This document shows positions 43,903 through 55,860 of a stretch of 64,000 nucleotides of DNA, piece after piece. The stretch lies in contig CM043958.1 of NCBI GenBank assembly GCA_014529385.2, positions 148,773,293 to 148,837,292 on the forward strand, in the 5' to 3' direction. Positions within the stretch are counted from its first letter, which is position 1. Every line of letters starts with the position of its first letter. The DNA comes from Adiantum capillus-veneris (lineage: Eukaryota; Streptophyta; Polypodiopsida; Polypodiales; Pteridaceae). A program made the translations under genes and the position numbers. Below the pieces are notes generated by a model that saw only the letters and a program-made list of their open reading frames with translations, searched no databases and was not told where the DNA came from.

Positions 43903-43920
43903 TGGCGCCGTTGCCGGGGA
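43903..43920 (+). other. primer-binding site, tRNA-Asp type
   Basis: TGGCGCCGTTGCCGGGGA is an 18-base match to the 3' end complement of plant tRNA-Asp, the primer typical of Athila/Tat-type gypsy elements. It starts two bases after the LTR. Confidence 0.92.
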
Positions 43921-45208
<1,288 letters not shown>

Positions 45209-45479
45209 CCTTGTCGCATACTCCGTTGTCATTTTCTGCCGTGTGCGCCAAGCCGCCAAACCCACTGGACTGCTGCCCTGTCACACGCTGAGGACGCGCC
45301 TTCTCTCTCTCCTGTTGTCTCATGTCTCCCACGCGCGAGCACATACTCTCACACACACACAAGCCCGCCTCCTTCTCGCCCATGCGCTCCCAAGTCAATG
45401 CACGCTCTGTTGCCAGGTCGCCGCCAGGTAACCAGAGGTTAGTTTTAGTTAGTAATAATTAGGTTAGCCTTAGTTAGTA

Positions 45480-46190
45480 TAAGTTAGTTAAAAACTCAAA
45501 AAAGCCATTTAAAAAAAACCAAAAAAAGAATAAAATATCAAAAAATTCAATTTTTAAAAAAGGATTTAAACATTACATAAAAATCAATAAAAAAACAAAA
45601 AATCCAATAAAATTTCTTTTTAAAAAAAGATAATAAAAAACAAAAAAATCAAATAGATCACAAAAAAGAATTAAAAATTCAAAAAAATTCTATAAGAAAT
45701 TAAAAAGAGGATTAACAAAGCATAAACTCATAGAAAATCCAAAAATAAAATAAAAATAAAAAGAAATCTAGAAAATTCACAGATAAATCACAAAAATTTG
45801 TAAAAAATCAAAATTGATCAGAAAAATCACCATAAAGTTAAAAATAATAATTTTTAAAAAAATTCACATAAAAAATCACAAAAATAGTAAAAACTCAAAA
45901 AGGTCACAAAAAAGTCCAAATTGTTCGGGAAGAAAACAAAACAAAGCGAAAAAAATTCATAAAACCTTCAAAGAAATCACAAAAAAAAAAAAAATTTACC
46001 GAAAATTCAGAAATTCACAAAATATTCATTAGAAATAAAAAAATTTCCAAAAAAACGTAAAAAATCATAAAAAGACTAAAAAATTAGAAAATTCAAAATT
46101 TCACAAACAATTAGGAAAAATATAAAGAAAGTCGCAGAAAGTGCCGAAAGTACCATAAATAGTCATAAAAAATCAGAAAGACCCCGAAAA
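45480..46190 (+). other. A-rich block, about 700 bp
   Basis: The plus strand consists largely of short A runs separated by single T, C or G, with phrases such as AAAAATCACAAAAA repeated in varied form. Strand asymmetry is extreme and G is rare. It lies between the leader and the protein-coding part. The Lys/Asn/Ile frame at 45814-46032 merely reflects composition. Confidence 0.8.
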
Positions 46191-46499
46191 GCAAAAAAAG
46201 CAACACCGGAGAGTGTACTACACACCAAGCAAACATCGCACATCAAGCAGACCGTGCAAAAGAGAACTAGATCAGCCGAAAAAAGCGAGAAATCGACCAA
46301 CTCGAAGCTGTTGAGCAGCAGGCAAATTTTCAAATTGTGCATGCTGAAAATTGACAAGTGCAAGTAATTGCATTGCAATTGAGCTTCCACGAACAGGCAC
46401 AACTCGCATAGGATTGCAGATTAGTCTAGTACGAGCAGCAATATTTTGCTAATCAATACTAGAATCTGCCCATTGACAGTTTTTGTAGATTGAGCCAAC

Positions 46500-46904
46500 A
46501 TGGACTTAAATCAAGCCGAGAGTTTAAGTACAACAGGGCAAACCAGTAGCAGTAGCAACACAGGTACAACTGCAACAGAGCAGATTTTACAGCTATATGG
46601 CTACAATGGAGATAAGGTTTTGTATGCAGATACAGAAGGTTATAGGTATCTTATGAGCAGTAAAAGAAACACAGGAGCCAAGATCCTATTGATCAAAGTA
46701 AAGCCAGATTCAGAGAACTCCCAGATGTTCACAGACTTCAGTGGAGCCAGGTATTGCAAGCTTAAAGATGAAGTGCAGATAGAAGTGCAAAAAAGTGACC
46801 CAAGTGGTTATTTAGAAATCTGCACTAGCCAGCAAAGCATCCAATTAGTGCATATGCAATCAGGGTCATTGTACATGGATAACAGTGGTCAGATCTATAA
46901 TTGA
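46500..46904 (+). CDS. aromatic-x-D-x-x-G repeat protein, N-terminal part
   Basis: The 134-residue open frame starts MDLNQAESLSTTGQTSSSS, a Ser/Thr-rich, probably disordered N terminus. Three motif copies follow: VLYADTEGYRYL (46617-46652), MFTDFSGARYCKL (46724-46762) and SLYMDNSGQIYN (46866-46901), separated by short stretches predicted to alternate beta strands (KILLIKVKP, VQIEVQKSD). The frame stops at 46902, but related coding continues downstream in shifted frames, so this is the preserved start of a longer broken gene. Position after the leader would suit a gag-like role, but no capsid fold or zinc knuckle is visible. Function unknown. Confidence 0.6.
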   Translation: MDLNQAESLSTTGQTSSSSNTGTTATEQILQLYGYNGDKVLYADTEGYRYLMSSKRNTGAKILLIKVKPDSENSQMFTDFSGARYCKLKDEVQIEVQKSDPSGYLEICTSQQSIQLVHMQSGSLYMDNSGQIYN

Positions 46905-48530
46905 GAGCCAGAAACGGAAGACAAAAATCAAGTGTGAAGCACATCAGTTTGTTATATGCAATATTAGAAACTATAGTAAAGCATATGGCATGCTTATGAC
47001 AACCAATAGAAGCCAATCTAATTGGAGAACCAAGTCAAAGATGGTACGAAGGTCAAGACGGAGCAATCTATAGCTTGATTCTCAGTGTTTTGAAAGGAGA
47101 TGCCCACAACTTGGCAAGTACATAAGCTGAAATTTCTTAGCTAGAGCTTGACATGATAGAGCCAGTTGAAATACCACCAGTCATTGCTCAGATTGTGGAC
47201 GAAAAGCTGGAAATTTTTTTGAAGATTGTCCAAGAAATCCAGACAATAGGGACATATCAACTAGCAAGCAAGGTACAGAGCAAATTGGAAATGCAAATCT
47301 CAATGTAAGTGCATCCAACTCGTCACTTTTAATGCAATCGAATGATTCTGCATTACCATTAGAAGCAGCAGTAAAACCACTGCAAATTCAAAATGAGCAT
47401 AAAGATGCACAGACACCTAAAAAGCTTAAAATTGATTCTTTGGACAACAAATTCTTGCATGAATCTAGTCAAGGTGTCCAGTTATCACCAAAGGTTAAAA
47501 AAACTATAAGATTTGCAAATGATTTTGGATCCACTGACACAAGTGTGCAATCATTCACGAGTGTAAGGGACACATCAAACAGAATGATGTTAGCATTGTA
47601 TGGTACACATAATTCATATGCACACTATGTAGACCAAAAAGGGAAACTGTACAAAAAGGATCAACCAGTGTTTGAACGGCCTAGATACCAGCTCATAGAA
47701 GTGCGTCCAATGATAGATTAGAAAGGATGGTTCATTTTAGAGGAAAGGATCTATTATAGCCCGTCCTCTCTAGAGCTTAAGGATATTACCCGAGTGAATC
47801 CAAAAATCTATTCAGAGCCAAAATCTCCTCCATCGGAAATCAAACTTCGATGTTGTGACCAAATGAACATATACTTTGACCAAAACAGTCGTAGATATTG
47901 ACGAGAGTTTAGCATCTGAGATGCCTTGGTTCCTGAAACCACAAAAGCTTATATAATAGGAGACCCATGGGATAGAAAATATCAAGGCAAAGATAATGCT
48001 ATCTACAGCTTAACTTGGGCAATAATTTGTCATGTTTCACGGAGATACATAGGAAACTATGTGGTAGGCTTACAGATGCCAAACATCATCAATGCTACCC
48101 AAAGTGTACCTTCATAGTCCCAAAAGGTGAGACTTAACTAGATTCAAACTCTTACAGTGAAGTAGGCTATAGTGATCACCCTAGGAAGGGGGGAGCTGCA
48201 AATCCATCAAGCTCGGCTTATGTACTAGGAAAGGCTACACCAGTTAGAAGCCCTAGAGCCTTTAACCAACAAACTCCTTCAAAGCAAAAACCATTGAAAA
48301 ATCATATGGTTGTTGGAAGTTTCCAATTGACCCAAATTCCATCACAGTCTATGTAGATAAATGTCTCTATGAAGATCATCAAGGACAGAAGTTTCAACTG
48401 ATCTCCACAAGTCAGAGTCAAAAGCTGACAAATCCAATAGTGTTCAAATAGTTACATGTGACCGAGCTCACATATGCTATCAAGATGCACATGGTAATGA
48501 ATATCAGCAAGATCACGATCTTGTACAAAC
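46905..48530 (+). pseudogene. aromatic-x-D-x-x-G repeat protein, central part, broken
   Basis: The remaining motif copies lie in shifting frames: RWYEGQDGAIYSL (47038-47076), AHYVDQKGKLYKK (47620-47658), NIYFDQNSRRY (47866-47898), KYQGKDNAIYSL (47977-48012), CLYEDHQGQKFQL (48362-48400) and ICYQDAHGNEYQQ (48472-48510). Two copies also share a preceding IGEP / IGDP, so longer modules of about 20 residues were duplicated. The longest open piece is 47332-47721. Stops at 47719, 47899 and nearby can be read as CAG, AAG or CGA changes. Intervening segments are Lys/Ser/Pro-rich. No known enzyme motif was found. Confidence 0.55.
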
Positions 48531-49210
48531 CCCTACGGATGGCCCGACTAAAGTTAAAGACTATCTGAAGATGATGCAAAGCCTTAAGCTACCAGAACAG
48601 ATGACAAAAAATTCAAAGTCAATGGGAGCTAAAGTCCAAAAATCTACACAAAGGTCACCACCAAAATCTCCTCCAAAGAGATAGATTCTGCCAGAAAGTA
48701 CAGTGGATCTGTTAAGATCAAGGGTTAACCGGATGCAAGTGGACAATGCTCAGCAATAGCAAAAAAGTGCAGTATTACAACCAATGGAGTCAACATTGAT
48801 TGAAGCAGATGGTCAAAGCAAAGAAAATGCACATAAAGTTCAACCAAAGGACAATGCCACAACAAACGTAGTCAATATAGACACAAATCCTGAGAGGATC
48901 AAGTGCAACATCACCAGTGAAAACGAAGAAAAATTGTCAAGAGAAGTAAAGCTTGATTTTCAGTTAGATAAAAACCTCATGTCTTTTCGCACTTGGAAAA
49001 GATGTGGCCAACCATAGCTGGAAGATGCTCCTGAATTTGTGAGCATATTAGGAGACAAACGAGCAGAATGCTGGGGGAATTATATCCACCATCATTGAAG
49101 TAAGTTCACATATCATCATAGCTCAATTCTATGTGATCACAGCAAAGGATATGCAAGACGACATTATCATGGGAATGCCAATGGCCCAAAAGGTCCTAGA
49201 GATATAGAAT
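48531..49210 (+). pseudogene. basic linker and possible protease-like end
   Basis: Lys/Ser/Pro-rich sequence (KSTQRSPPKSPPKR near 48640-48680) and the open frame 48784-49017 have no family match. Further on, a plus frame reads HIIIAQFYVITAKDMQ then DDIIMGMPMAQKV (49108-49195). This loosely recalls the second lobe of a retropepsin (I-x-G-M-P), but no D-T/S-G active site is found upstream. Confidence 0.3.
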
Positions 49211-50170
49211 TCAAGCATGATGAGTCATCATAGAAAACAAAGAATGAAGACCAACACTGATCACTCGCAGACGACAACACAAAGTCCTCAAGCACAATTA
49301 GAATGGAGACTGATATCAAAGCAGATCTTATGGAAGATGATTCATCTCCATCGAACAGAATTTTAGAAGACCTTTAAAGCAGATCAGGCAATAGCAAGTG
49401 CAGATCAACAATGTCTATTAACTTACAGTTGGTGGAGTGTCATAGAGTCCAACACTCACGCACAATGCACAATAAGATGAGAGCACATATCCTTGTCAAC
49501 AAAAACCATTCTTAAAGGGGTGCCAGCTTCCAAAGCCATGTCATATACTTATAAAGCTACACCATCTTTCTGAATAACCCCTCAAAATATTTCGTGCACA
49601 GCATATTGTTTTCCATGCATATCTGTGAATGCATAAATAGGATGTCTCATCATCGAACATATGCATTAGATACTCTTTTTTGCTTCCACCTATGCACCTT
49701 GAGTGGACTACAGGAGGCAAACCAATGTTCCATCATGCTACCCTCTCATATTTTCTGCCTCTTTAATTCCATATCTATGAGCAAATAATCCCTTGAATAC
49801 TTTATTAATATTCCCAATTCTAATAAGTACCCCATAATGCACGTATCCCAAAGGCACTTTTTTTCCACTGGGTTTTTTTCCTTTGGTCATCCAGGTATTA
49901 GACCCTAATTTAGGATCCCATCATTCTACTTTCCTTTACATACTTTTCATAAATAAACATTAGTCTCATCATTATGCTATTACAACGAACAAATGCAACA
50001 TCATCTCTCACATCAGACATATTTGGACCAATGAAGATGCTACAACAAATTGAACCTCATCAACAAATTCAATGATAAATGAAGACAATCAGCCGGTCAA
50101 CAACCAATCAAAACCTTCCCTTGCCTCCATGGACACTTTTCGACAGTGCCCGAGGACGGGCACTAAAATC
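49211..50170 (+). other. 3' interior of the element, no recognisable coding
   Basis: Short interrupted frames only. The segment just before the polypurine tract (GCCCGAGGACGGGCACTAAA) resembles the usual 3' end of gypsy interiors. RT and integrase motifs were looked for on both strands and not found. Confidence 0.5.
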
Positions 50171-50182
50171 GGAAGGGGGGGA
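50171..50182 (+). other. polypurine tract
   Basis: GGAAGGGGGGGA immediately precedes the 3' LTR start TGTTAACTGAG. Confidence 0.88.
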
Positions 50183-51000
50183 TGTTAACTGAGTCAACGT
50201 CAGTTAACAAAAGCTGCTAAAGACCGAAGACGTACAGATGCACATCGAGGATGAATACGAAGAAGCGGTAAAGATTGGAGTTACACATTTTCCATATTTT
50301 CCCAAAATGGTCACGTATTGTAAATTCCCAATTTATTTCAAGCCATTGTAATATTTTAATGTGTTACGGACTCAATGGGAGTTCCAAGCTGTAAAGAACA
50401 TGTACGGTTAGTGTGCCTAGGTTGGAAGTTAGTAAATGGTGGATCCCTAAAGGCCTTGGGCGCCCGGACATTGCATATTTTTACCCTAGGTACATAAGGC
50501 AATGTGTAAAAGAAATTAGGGTTCTCAAGCTCATTTGTTGAGAGCACTCTTTGGTGAGAGCTCTTGAGGTGTGTGGCTATGGAGTCCTTGAGCTTCTTCT
50601 TGCTCATGAGACTTGATTAACACTAATCAATGATTCATTCTCTTTCACTATGCCTCTCTCATGCTTCTTATGATTGCCTATGATGCTTAGGTTAGCTAGA
50701 TCTTAACTAATTAGTGGTTAATCCTGCTCTAATCTTGTGTGATTGCCCTCTTTTTCTTGTGTGTGCATGTAGGTTTGATTGGAGGTGCTCAGTAGATCTA
50801 TGTGTGTGTGCTTGAAATTAGTGTGTTGCATGATAGGATTAGTGTTGTGTGCGTTTTGCAATCATAGTGTGTGTGAGTGGGTTGATTGGAGGTGAAGAGA
50901 AGTGGATATGGAGATTGCCCTTCATTGTGGCTTAGCTCCTCCATAGGGCGAGAAGCTCACTTGGTAGAGTTAACCATTTGTGTTGCCATGATTAGCTCAC
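50183..51000 (+). repeat. 3' LTR, truncated at its right end
   Basis: It aligns with 42980-43800 over its whole length with scattered substitutions and small gaps (roughly nine in ten bases equal by eye). It breaks off after ATTAGCTCAC, where the 5' copy continues for about 100 bp more. The junction passes directly into an antisense gag frame. Confidence 0.85.
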
Positions 51001-51239
51001 ATCTCCAGAAACTGCCTTTGCAATACTTGCCATAAACCTCGACCATCAGCCTTCAAATCATCGTACCAAATCTTTGCACGTCCGCGCATCAGCAGAGGCA
51101 CCATCTGCAACTTTTTTGCATCCATCAACATATGCATCAATAGCATCCATAATTCAAAATTTGCTAACCAGTCTTTAGGGTCTTCAACACCTGTGAATAG
51201 GGGGCCAAAGCTTGGCTCCATCACTTCTGCTATCTTCAA
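50997..51239 (-). pseudogene. antisense retrotransposon gag fragment
   Basis: The minus strand reads EPSFGPLFTGVEDPKDWLAN and RGRAKIWYDDLKADGRG with LWQVLQRQFLEM, the pattern of the plant retrotransposon gag domain (D-P-x-x-W-L, A-x-x-W-Y-x-x-L). Only the N-terminal half of gag survives, and the element ends at the junction with the 3' LTR at 51000. Confidence 0.65.
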
Positions 51240-51533
51240 GCAAACCTGCCAAAAAAAATTGACCCTCCACCGACTGCTTGTCAGCTTTCAAACACCTGCT
51301 TCAACTTTCAAGTAGGAGCATCAATGCTCCTTAATGGGGGCACCAAAAGATGGATGGGACACCCGACAATAAATTGTAAGCCTCTCTATAGCCCACGATA
51401 ATCACTGCACCGTGACCCACTAGAGTTCATGTTCAAAACTCGCACAATTCATCTACAAACCTTGCACACAATCGTGCAAGCACAACCTTCACTCTTAGTG
51501 CAGCTTGTTTTCAGCTCCCTCTCAACACAAACC

Positions 51534-51600
<67 letters not shown>

Positions 51601-52691
51601 ACACAGTTCCGGAGAGGCACACACTTCTCAATTGACACCACACAATAGGGGTAGAGCAAAGACAAGAAGGGGAAAATATGCAAAGATTTGACACCAAATC
51701 TGGCTATGAATTTTTTCCATTAATAACAAAAAAGATGACTACAACTCTGATAATCCTCTGCTAACACACAATGTAGCAATCTCCAATACAATGAACAACA
51801 AGAAGCTTGGAAAAAACACTGATGCCGCCTCAGCGCGGCCTTCTTCTTGGAGGTGCAAACGAAAGGACCTTCATTTTCTGCCATCTACTTATGACCCCAT
51901 GATCCAACCAGCAAAGCTGTAAATTACCATCACAAGATCTCTTTGCTAGCTCCAGTTCCCCCTGCATGTGACGCGTCTTGACTATCTGATGATCTCGAAT
52001 GAAACACATAAATACTCGCAAGAAATCCCAAGTACCATACTGCTAACAATTGTCGGCAATCTTCAAACTTCAACTTTTGATTGATCTGGGCCTTGTTTGA
52101 TGTGCCATCACTTCTAGTGGTCTCCTCACACTACATACTTGGTAGTCAAACCCGAACGAGACTCCAAAATCATCAAATGGTACACTTCCCGAGGCGATCA
52201 GACGGGGCACTAACTTAGCCCCCCAACAAAACTTTAACTGGCCATAACTTGCCATCCATAGCTCCGATCCGCAATCTGAAAAGATGGGTAGACCCCATAA
52301 ATTGAGCACTATGTGTCTATACACTGACATCATCTTGGGCCACCTATCCCCAGCTGCCTTATCCAAAAAGAATCTGCAACACCATGCACCTTCAAAGTCA
52401 AATATCTTGAGCCCCGTAGCTTGGTTGATGAGCCGTCTAGACCTGCTCCTTTAGCACTTCAAGGTCTACATATCTAGGCCAAAAACCAACATCTCGGTCA
52501 TTCTTCATATGCCACCCTATCAAGCCCTACCTGGAGCCTTTTTGGCCTAGAAAACCACATAAAGCATACATCTCCACTGCCACTTGCCTGCACAACTTCT
52601 TTCCATTTTCTCAAACCCTTTGCAATGCATCTATAAGCATACACATCACTGCGTGTGTCCTCTACTAGGGTCGACACACTTTGGTTGCACC
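51240..52691 (-). repeat. leader and probable LTR of the antisense gag element
   Basis: Contains a (TC)n run at 51539-51597. Around 51690 the minus strand reads ATTTGGTGTCAAATC, a possible primer-site region. From about 51700 on, minus-strand sequence such as GGCAAGTTATGGCCAG resembles LTR sequence of large gypsy elements. LTR ends were not fixed. Minus frames of 60-100 residues here (52070-52366, 52498-52701) have no domain I recognise. Confidence 0.4.
51539..51597. repeat. (TC)n microsatellite
   Basis: About 29 TC units. Confidence 0.92.
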
Positions 52692-54184
52692 AACGTCCCA
52701 ACCCCGCGAAGATTGGGATGACTTGATAGATGGTCTTCCTTTATACTCCTTTTTTGTTGATGACACCCTACTCCGTTTCCACAAAGTAGAGATACAAGCC
52801 ATAGAAGAGAGGAAGTCCTCTATCCATCATATTTGTGGTTATAAGGGTCATACACCACAAGCCAGGTCGATAAATCAAGGATTCTAATGAAAATTACTTC
52901 CTAACATAAAGATAAAATCTCATTGACATATTTAGAATCCATAAACAACGCCTTTTTCCCCATGTTTAAGAGGCACGGCCACCATCCATAAACCATAAAT
53001 ATGATATGATACTTAGTCTAAACTAACTAGTAATCTTGTGAAAAGTACCCAGCTAATTGAGTCCATAGCTTTCAGGAGTACGTATATTTGGGACATCTCG
53101 ACTCTTGGCACAATAGGTCTCTAATTTCACTTCTCTTAATAAGAGGGAGTGGAGAGTTTCTTGTCTAATCGAGACCACCCATCCATGACTGGCAACCTGA
53201 GCGAGCCCCTTGTTTCCACCCCACACTCACACTTTTAGCTTGTTTTCTAATTACTACCACACTATTTTATATATACAAACTGTGTTCCTTAATAAATTTT
53301 AAACACAGGTTCCTTTGTACAGCCCTTCAAACAATACCAAAACAATTCAACAAGGCCTATTGAAGACAGATCTATAATTCAACAAAAATAAAATTTCCAA
53401 TTTCTCATGAGTTGCCGCTACCCGCGGACTTTCTCTCAGCAGAGCCTTTGCAAAGGATTTATTTGCTAACCACAAATTTTGTAACCTTCCCATCTCGCTA
53501 ACCGGGAGGCATCTTGCTACCCGCCATGCATCCCGCTACCCGTGAGAAACAAAAAGAGAGCAGATAACCTCAACTTAATCTCCATTAACAGCGGAATCAT
53601 CTCGCTAACCGCGAGACACAAAAGATAATCTTTTAATAATTCTTCTTTTTAAATTATTCTTCAAACAGGATCAACCAACTCTTCATATATCAACCAGTAT
53701 CAACTTATCAAACAATAACAATTTTTCAAGCAATAACAATTTAACAAACAATTCTTTCACTAATCTAAGAAAACATATGCTTGTTTTTTGTGATAGAATC
53801 ACGTTCCTTGGACTGTTTAAGGGATTCCCTATGCTTAGCTTCGCAAGTCAACATGTATAGAAATGCAAAATTATAAATTTGTCTTACCGGATTAGCAGCA
53901 TGTTTGATTATCTTCTGTATTTGATGTTGGAGGATTTCACCTTCTTTCAGAGTCGCTACCTCCGCTTGAGTTATCACTGAAGTAGATGATACCTTCTTTT
54001 GCACCTTCCTTGGAGATGGAACGACATGAGCATTGTTTGAGCTTTGGGTCACTCGCTTCAAGGCCATCGTACAAGGTAGAGAAAAGGGAAAGAGAACTCA
54101 AGAATTCAAAGGGCAACACGATGATGATAGAGAACAATTGGAGATGGAGATGGCTTGAAGGTAAGAGGTTGAGGGAGAGAAGGT
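52692..54184 (-). repeat. 3' LTR, first part (left of the copia insertion)
   Basis: Aligns with 62892-64000 over more than 1 kb, sharing GACTTGATAGATGGTCTTCC, ACACCCTACTCCG, AGAGAGGAAGTCCTCTATCC and CAACAAGGCCTA. It includes a short version of the 19-bp CCCGCTAACCGCGA-type array (about 53494-53620). A minus frame at 54067-53765 is open for 100 residues but unrecognised. The LTR is interrupted at 54185 by the copia element. Confidence 0.8.
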
Positions 54185-54849
54185 TTTTAAATATGGAGCC
54201 TGATTTACCCCTTGTAACTTTCTGTGGTAATAACGAACAGTTGTAAGGCCCCCATTATGAGGAGAAGCCATCATGCGTGAAGGAAAATCACTCGCCGGAA
54301 ACCAAAATTTTCACGGCCTTTTCGTCGAAATATTATGACCGGACGACGACCGAAAAGTGGTTGAAAAACGACCGATTCGTTGGCCGGTGATCGGTGGCCG
54401 AATTCAAAAGCGGACTTGTCTTCTCAACGGCGGCCACACATGGGCGTATTGGAGGCTTCGATTTGGACTTATCTACACAAGGGCGGCTACACATGGCTGC
54501 CTCTCATGAGAGAGGACAGCCTTTTTGGCCTATAAAAGGAGGCCATTTCTACACACATTTCATAGTGTGAAGTTGATGCAACAAGGTGGGTGTGAGGTGG
54601 TGAGAGTGAAGCAAGGTGGGAGCTCTATTAAAGGTATAATCCCTTTGTAAACTACTTCTTGTTTTGAAGTACTAAATCCATTGAGTGGCTGCTTTCTCGT
54701 GGACATAGCCCATGTTGGGTGAACCACATATATAGTGTGTACTCTTTCTCTCTCTCTCTCTACTCTATAATCTCTTGTGTGTGAAATCTATCTCTCTCCA
54801 TTAAGTAATCTACTCAAATATCTATTTAGCTACATCATATTTCCTAACA
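54185..54849 (+). repeat. copia 5' LTR, 665 bp
   Basis: The first base pair TG has mutated to TT (TTTTTAAATATGG against TGTTAAGTATGG in the 3' copy). Ends TTTCCTAACA. The difference in length from the 3' LTR (762 bp) is mainly a (CT)n expansion and two short duplications in the 3' copy. Confidence 0.9.
54531..54538 (+). promoter_or_regulatory. TATA box of the copia 5' LTR
   Basis: TATAAAAG preceded by TTTTTGGCC; the same box occurs in the 3' LTR at 59271. This is the likely U3 promoter driving the element's RNA. Confidence 0.75.
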
Positions 54850-54851
54850 AC

Positions 54852-54952
54852 TGGTATCAGAGCAAGGTTTTCTCGTAGCTAAATTATCAAATTGAATGGG
54901 AGTTATGGCAGAGGAAGGGAAGCTCTTATTTCTTAACAAGTGGTATCAGAGC
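54852..54952 (+). repeat. duplicated primer-binding site and leader
   Basis: TGGTATCAGAGC occurs at 54852-54863 and again at 54941-54952, period 89 bp. The following AAGGTTT, CTCGTAGCTAAATTATC and GGGAGTTATGGC, GAGGAAGGGAAGCTC are repeated as well. The first site follows the LTR end at the usual distance. Confidence 0.9.
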
Positions 54953-55011
54953 AAGGTTTGCTCGTAGCTAAATTATCTCAAGGAAAGAATTCCTTGAATT
55001 GAGTGGGAGTT

Positions 55012-55860
55012 ATGGCGGAGGAAGGGAAGCTCAAGATTGAGAAGTTCAACGGCAAAAACTACCAACATTGGAAGATGTAGATTGAAGACTATCTCTACCA
55101 GAAGGACCTCTATTTGCCACTAGGCGGTCTTACAAAGAAGCCCGCAACAATGGCAGATGAAGCATGGATTGTCCTTGATCGAAAGGCACTAGGAACAATC
55201 CGGTTAAGCTTGACGTCAACGGTGGCCTTCAATGTTTCGGAGATGAAGACCACGGAGCACTTGATGAAGTCACTTGACGATTTCTACGAGAAACCATCGG
55301 CATCCAATAAGGTATTTCTTATGAAGCACTTGTTCAATCTAAAGATGGCAGAGGATGGTTTAGTTGCAGAACACCTAAATGACTTTAACACAAACATAAG
55401 TCAACTTCGATCGGTGAAAATCAATTTCGATGACAAAGTGCGAACTCTCCTTATACTATCATCTCTATCGGATAGTTGGGACATCCTTGTGATGGGTATA
55501 AGTGATTCTATTTTTGGCACAAATACTCTTTAGTTTGATGATGTTGTGGGTGTTCTCCTAAGCAAGGAAATACGAAGGAGAAGCACAGTAGAATCATCAA
55601 GTGCTGCATTGTCAGTAGAAACAAGAGGAAGGCCTAAGGAGAGGTTCAAAAACCAAAAGGATCATGATCGCTCAAGACGGAGCAAGTCACGCACAAATTC
55701 AGTTCTTGAATGTTGGAACTACGGCAAGAAGGGCCACATTAAGAGGGATTGCTGGTCCAAGAAGAAGAAGGAGAGTGAGTCTCAAGACAACAAGCCAACA
55801 TCGGAGGCCAATGTGGCAGGTAAAGTAGAGCAAGATGCTCTAATTCTCTCATTAGACAAT
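55012..55860 (+). pseudogene. copia gag, broken
   Basis: Starts ATG at 55012 (MAEEGKLKIEKFNGKNYQHW), TAG at 55078. It continues in frame as WIVLDRKALGTIRLSLTSTV, EHLMKSLDDFYEKPSASNKV, LRSVKINFDDKVRTLLILSS, TAG at 55531, then DDVVGVLLSKEIRRRS. The zinc knuckle reads CWNYGKKGHIKRDC (55711-55752), where the second Cys is Tyr through a G-to-A change. Gag would form the particle. The frame is otherwise well kept. Confidence 0.88.

Noticed and set aside
52070-52701. Minus-strand frames of 98 and 67 residues as genes
   Set aside because: They sit in a region with LTR-like sequence of the antisense gag element and show no domain.
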